DNA of 25,006 nucleotides from JAWXCE01 sp034440495 (GTDB taxonomy: Bacteria; Pseudomonadota; Alphaproteobacteria; Rhizobiales; Rhodomicrobiaceae), in NCBI GenBank assembly GCA_034440495.1, contig JAWXCE010000081.1, positions 1 through 25,006 of the forward strand, read 5' to 3'. Made by a program: the position numbers and the translations under genes. Shown here one piece after another: positions 22,505-25,006 of this stretch (positions are counted from its first letter, which is position 1; every line of letters begins with the position of its first letter). Under the pieces are notes generated by a model, which was given only the letters and a program-made list of their open reading frames with translations, did no database searches and was not told the origin of the DNA.

Positions 22505-23860
22505 ATGGAAAAACCCGGGCGATCCAAAAGCGCTGGCAAAATGCAGGACGCCTCGCTGTTTGAAGCGGCGGGCCTCTCACAGTCCATTGCCCGGCCGCTC
22601 GCCGAAAGGATGCGGCCGCAAGCGCTCTCCGAGATAGCCGGACAGGATCATCTGGTTGGCGCTGATGGCGCGCTGACACGCATGATCGCCAGCGGCGGCT
22701 TGCGATCCATGATTTTCTGGGGGCCTCCCGGCACGGGAAAAACTACGGCGGCGCGTCTCGTCGCGCAAGGTTTGAGCCTCCATTTCGAGCAGCTTTCCGC
22801 CATTTTCTCGGGCGTCGCCGACTTGCGCACCGTGTTTGCGGAAGCGCGCGAGCGGCGAGTGATGGGGCAGGGCACGGCGCTGTTCGTCGATGAAATTCAC
22901 CGTTTTAACCGCTCGCAACAGGATAGTTTCTTGCCGCTGATGGAGGACGGCACAATCATCCTAATCGGCGCGACCACTGAAAATCCGTCATTTGCGCTGA
23001 ACGGCGCGCTTCTCTCGCGGGCTCAGGTTCTCACCTTCAGACGCCTTGACGATGACGCGCTGGCAGCGCTGATTCAGCGTGCGGAGGGCGCAGAAGCGCG
23101 CAAGCTGCCGCTCGACGCCGACGCCCGGGCGCTCCTCATTGGTATGGCGGACGGCGACGGACGCACTCTCCTCAACCTCGCCGAGGAGGTATTTGCCGCC
23201 GCCAAGCCCGGCGACGACCGCCCGCGAGACGGTGAAGCGCTCACCCGCCTCGTGCAGCGCCGGGCGCCGCTTTACGACAAAAGCCGCGACGGGCATTACA
23301 ACCTCATCAGCGCGCTGCACAAGTCCGTGCGCGGCTCCGATCCCGATGCGGCGCTCTACTGGTTCTGCCGGATGATCGACGGCGGCGAAGACCCTCTTTA
23401 CCTCGCGCGCCGCCTCGTGCGTATAGCGGTGGAGGACATCGGGCTTGCCGATCCGCAAGCCGTGGTGCAGGCAAACGCGGCAAAGGAAACCTATGACTTT
23501 CTCGGCTCGCCCGAGGGCGAACTGGCGCTGGCCCAAGCGGTGATTTATCTGGCCAGCGCGCCAAAATCGAACGCGGCCTACGTCGCTTATAAGTCCGCCA
23601 TGCGCGCTGCAAAGGAGCACGGCTCGCTATCCCCGCCAAAACACATCTTGAACGCGCCGACGAAATTCATGGCGGAGGAGGGGTATGGCAAAGGCTACGA
23701 ATACGATCACGACGCGGAGAACGCCTTCTCCGGAAGCAATTATTTTCCGGACGAGATGGAACGCCAAGTGTTCTATCAACCATCGCAGCGCGGCCATGAA
23801 GCGGAGCTGGAAGTGCGTCTGGCGCAATGGGCCGATTTGCGCCAAAAAAAAGGCTCATAG
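22505..23860 (+). CDS. rarA: Replication-associated recombination ATPase RarA (MgsA)
   Basis: RarA is a clamp-loader-like AAA+ ATPase that acts at stalled replication forks. From the ATG at 22505 it has 451 residues: Walker A GPPGTGKTT (73-81), Walker B LFVDEIHRF with DEIH at 129-132, sensor 1 ATTENPSF, and the C-terminal RarA-specific region with YDKSRDGHYNLISALHKSVR and LARRLVRIAVEDIGLADPQA. The frame is open back to a TTG at 22487, which would overlap the protease. A third option is the ATG at 22541, right before the conserved SLFEAAGL. The Shine-Dalgarno is weak for all three, so the exact start is uncertain. It follows the protease stop by 4 bp and is probably cotranscribed. Confidence 0.95.
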   Translation: MEKPGRSKSAGKMQDASLFEAAGLSQSIARPLAERMRPQALSEIAGQDHLVGADGALTRMIASGGLRSMIFWGPPGTGKTTAARLVAQGLSLHFEQLSAIFSGVADLRTVFAEARERRVMGQGTALFVDEIHRFNRSQQDSFLPLMEDGTIILIGATTENPSFALNGALLSRAQVLTFRRLDDDALAALIQRAEGAEARKLPLDADARALLIGMADGDGRTLLNLAEEVFAAAKPGDDRPRDGEALTRLVQRRAPLYDKSRDGHYNLISALHKSVRGSDPDAALYWFCRMIDGGEDPLYLARRLVRIAVEDIGLADPQAVVQANAAKETYDFLGSPEGELALAQAVIYLASAPKSNAAYVAYKSAMRAAKEHGSLSPPKHILNAPTKFMAEEGYGKGYEYDHDAENAFSGSNYFPDEMERQVFYQPSQRGHEAELEVRLAQWADLRQKKGS

Positions 23861-23891
23861 CATCTGAGTAATAGCAATAATGATAATAAAA

Positions 23892-23952
23892 AGGCTAACA
23901 TTATTCACTGTGTTATTTTGGCGACTTTATCTAGTTTTCGCTCCGTTAGCCT
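23892..23952. repeat. 8-bp inverted repeat upstream of the outer-membrane gene
   Basis: AGGCTAAC (23892-23899) is mirrored by GTTAGCCT (23945-23952) with 45 bp between. The AT-rich spacer holds only a weak TAACA/TGTTA stem. It could be a long-range hairpin or paired protein sites; it does not look like an intrinsic terminator for rarA. Confidence 0.4.
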
Positions 23953-23968
23953 CATTTCTCGATACCAT

Positions 23969-23984
23969 TTAACTTAAATCTTAA
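23969..23984. promoter_or_regulatory. TTAA cluster resembling a CtrA site
   Basis: Three TTAA tetramers occur at 23969, 23974 and 23981 within 16 bp, 64-79 bp before the outer-membrane gene start. The alphaproteobacterial cell-cycle regulator CtrA prefers TTAA, 7 bp, TTAA; here the outer pair is spaced 8 bp, so the match is imperfect. Confidence 0.25.
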
Positions 23985-24047
23985 CTAGCCTTACATCGAA
24001 GTCGCGCAGGGGAGCAGGCGTGGCTATTTCTGGTGAGGGTGTATTTT

Positions 24048-24884
24048 ATGTTTCGTATTGTACTTTGTTATGCATTAGGCGTTTTTCTAAGTTCAGTCAG
24101 TGCAACGCAGGCAGCAGATATATCTTTCAAAGACCCGCCGGTATCTGAAGTTCCGGCTCCGGTAAGCTGGAGCGGTCCTTACGTTGGCATAAGCCTTGGC
24201 GGAGCGCAGGGCGATACTGATATTACCGACATTTTCGACTATAACGGCGATCCTAAAGCCGAAAACAGCATTAGCGCGTCGGGTTTTACAGGCGGCGCAC
24301 AACTCGGTTACAACTTTCAAACGGGTGCGTTTGTTTACGGGGTCGAGGCTGGGATCGGTTACATCGACCTTTCCGGGAGCAAAACGGCCGAGTTGCCAAA
24401 CCCTACCGGCGATTCGCTCAATGATATCAGCGCCACCTATTCGGTTTCAGGCGATTTGTATGGCGATTTGACCGCTCGCGTCGGTTATGCCGTAGACAAC
24501 CTGCTTGTTTATGTAAAAGGCGGCGCAGCGGTTACGAACGCTGATTTCAAAGCCCATTATGACGGCGCCAATTGTGTGACGACGGGCATCTGTAAAGGCC
24601 CGGCGGGGCCTTCCACCTTCGATTTTGCAAACAGCGAAACGTTATGGGGTTGGACGGCTGGATTTGGGGTTGAATACGCTCTCACCAACGCTGTTTCACT
24701 AAAGGCGCAGTATCAGCATTTTGATTTCGGCGGCGCGTCATCCAAATATGCTGGAGATTACTCGTTTCCGTGTTCCGGTGGCGGATGGGAGGGAACCTGT
24801 GTTTCAAGGCTCTTCGGCGAGACAGGCGTCTCCACAACTGTGGACACCGTCACTGTTGGCGTAAGCTATCGGTTCAATCCTTAA
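24048..24884 (+). CDS. Outer-membrane beta-barrel protein, Omp25-like family
   Basis: The 278-residue protein starts with a signal peptide (MFRIVLCYALGVFLSSVSATQA, cleavage likely after residue 22). Then comes the WSGPYVGISLGGAQG motif, typical of small rhizobial and Brucella outer-membrane barrels. Alternating hydrophobic strands rich in Gly and Tyr follow (GGAQLGYNFQ, VYGVEAGIGYIDL, LTARVGYAVDNLLVYVKGGAA, WGWTAGFGVEYAL). The end is VGVSYRFNP, close to a barrel-type terminal Phe but with two extra residues. Two cysteine pairs in predicted loops may form disulfides. The ATG at 24048 has GAGG 9 bp upstream; a GTG 15 bp earlier is also in frame. The stop lies in the first unit of a tandem repeat. 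The specific ligand or function is unknown. Confidence 0.88.
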   Translation: MFRIVLCYALGVFLSSVSATQAADISFKDPPVSEVPAPVSWSGPYVGISLGGAQGDTDITDIFDYNGDPKAENSISASGFTGGAQLGYNFQTGAFVYGVEAGIGYIDLSGSKTAELPNPTGDSLNDISATYSVSGDLYGDLTARVGYAVDNLLVYVKGGAAVTNADFKAHYDGANCVTTGICKGPAGPSTFDFANSETLWGWTAGFGVEYALTNAVSLKAQYQHFDFGGASSKYAGDYSFPCSGGGWEGTCVSRLFGETGVSTTVDTVTVGVSYRFNP

Positions 24885-24928
24885 GAGAAATCGGCCTTAA
24901 GAGAAACCGGCCTTAAGAGAAACCGGCC
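24881..24928 (+). repeat. Three tandem copies of a 16-bp repeat at the end of the outer-membrane gene
   Basis: The unit TTAAGAGAAAYCGGCC occurs at 24881, 24897 and 24913, followed by a partial TTA. The first copy has T and the others have C at position 11. The first copy contains the stop codon of the outer-membrane gene. GGCC and CTTAAG in each unit are self-complementary, so neighbouring units could pair, but no T-run follows. Confidence 0.9.
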
Positions 24929-25006
24929 TTAGCGAGTCTCCGCTGCAATGTCCGGAACGATGACTGGCATTGCCAGATGTGCTGCTTCGCCGCACGCATC
25001 AAAGTA
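24929..25006 (-). CDS. Possible C-terminal end of a minus-strand gene
   Basis: Reading leftward from the window edge, 25 sense codons run open to a TAA at 24931-24929. They give a plausible protein tail containing AAHLAMPVIVPDIAAETR. Composition looks more protein-like than the cysteine-rich plus-strand reading. No family is recognised and the stretch is too short to be sure. If real, it is convergent with the outer-membrane gene, and the 16-bp repeats fill the space between the two stops. Confidence 0.3.
   Translation of the reverse strand, partial: YFDACGEAAHLAMPVIVPDIAAETR

Noticed and set aside
24964..24976. 13-bp near-palindrome CTGGCATTGCCAG
   Set aside because: It lies within a possible minus-strand coding tail and has no neighbouring promoter, so it may be chance.
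1..25006. CRISPR arrays, insertion sequences, tRNA or rRNA genes, defence or biosynthetic systems
   Set aside because: No regularly spaced repeats, transposase genes or RNA-gene signatures were seen; nearly all of the window is accounted for by housekeeping genes.

Overview
The window is the chromosomal core ribosomal-protein region of an alphaproteobacterium, probably a member of the Hyphomicrobiales/Rhizobiales group. This rests on gene order (str, S10, spc and alpha blocks fused, adk directly after secY, no rpsD between rpsK and rpoA, then a DegP-like protease and rarA), on the zinc-type Adk lid, on a CTTGAC-type promoter and on an Omp25-like outer-membrane protein. Genus cannot be read from the sequence. 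Base composition is moderately GC-rich throughout, except for AT-rich gaps before the last gene.

Layout. Bases 1-651 hold the C-terminal part of a ligase-associated DNA exonuclease. A convergent class III CoA-transferase lies at 1835-678 on the minus strand. A 412-bp divergent gap carries a good sigma-70-type promoter, three predicted RNA hairpins and a boxA-like element ahead of rpsL. From 2248 to 21013 all genes are on the plus strand: rpsL-rpsG-fusA-tuf; rpsJ-rplC-rplD-rplW-rplB-rpsS-rplV-rpsC-rplP-rpmC-rpsQ; rplN-rplX-rplE-rpsN-rpsH-rplF-rplR-rpsE-rpmD-rplO-secY-adk; rpsM-rpsK-rpoA-rplQ. A periplasmic HtrA/DegP-type protease and the replication-stress ATPase RarA follow. Last come an outer-membrane beta-barrel gene whose stop codon lies in a 16-bp tandem repeat, and possibly the tail of a minus-strand gene at the right edge.

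The genes encode most of the small and large ribosomal subunit proteins, two elongation factors, the Sec channel, adenylate kinase and the RNA polymerase alpha subunit. Coupling is tight: there are 4-bp overlaps at rplC/rplD, rplD/rplW and secY/adk, and 1-bp overlaps at rplV/rpsC and rplN/rplX. Wider gaps before rpsL, rpsJ, rplN, secY, rpsM, rpsK and rpoA mark the likely control points, and several contain hairpins.

No mobile element, CRISPR array, tRNA or rRNA gene was found, and there is no sign of a new multi-gene system. The best leads are regulatory: the structured rpsL leader with boxA, terminator-like hairpins just before rpsJ and rpsK, a two-hairpin rpsM leader, and the repeat and TTAA cluster around the outer-membrane gene. 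Synteny is also unusual: there is no rpoBC upstream of rpsL and no DNA ligase after the exonuclease.
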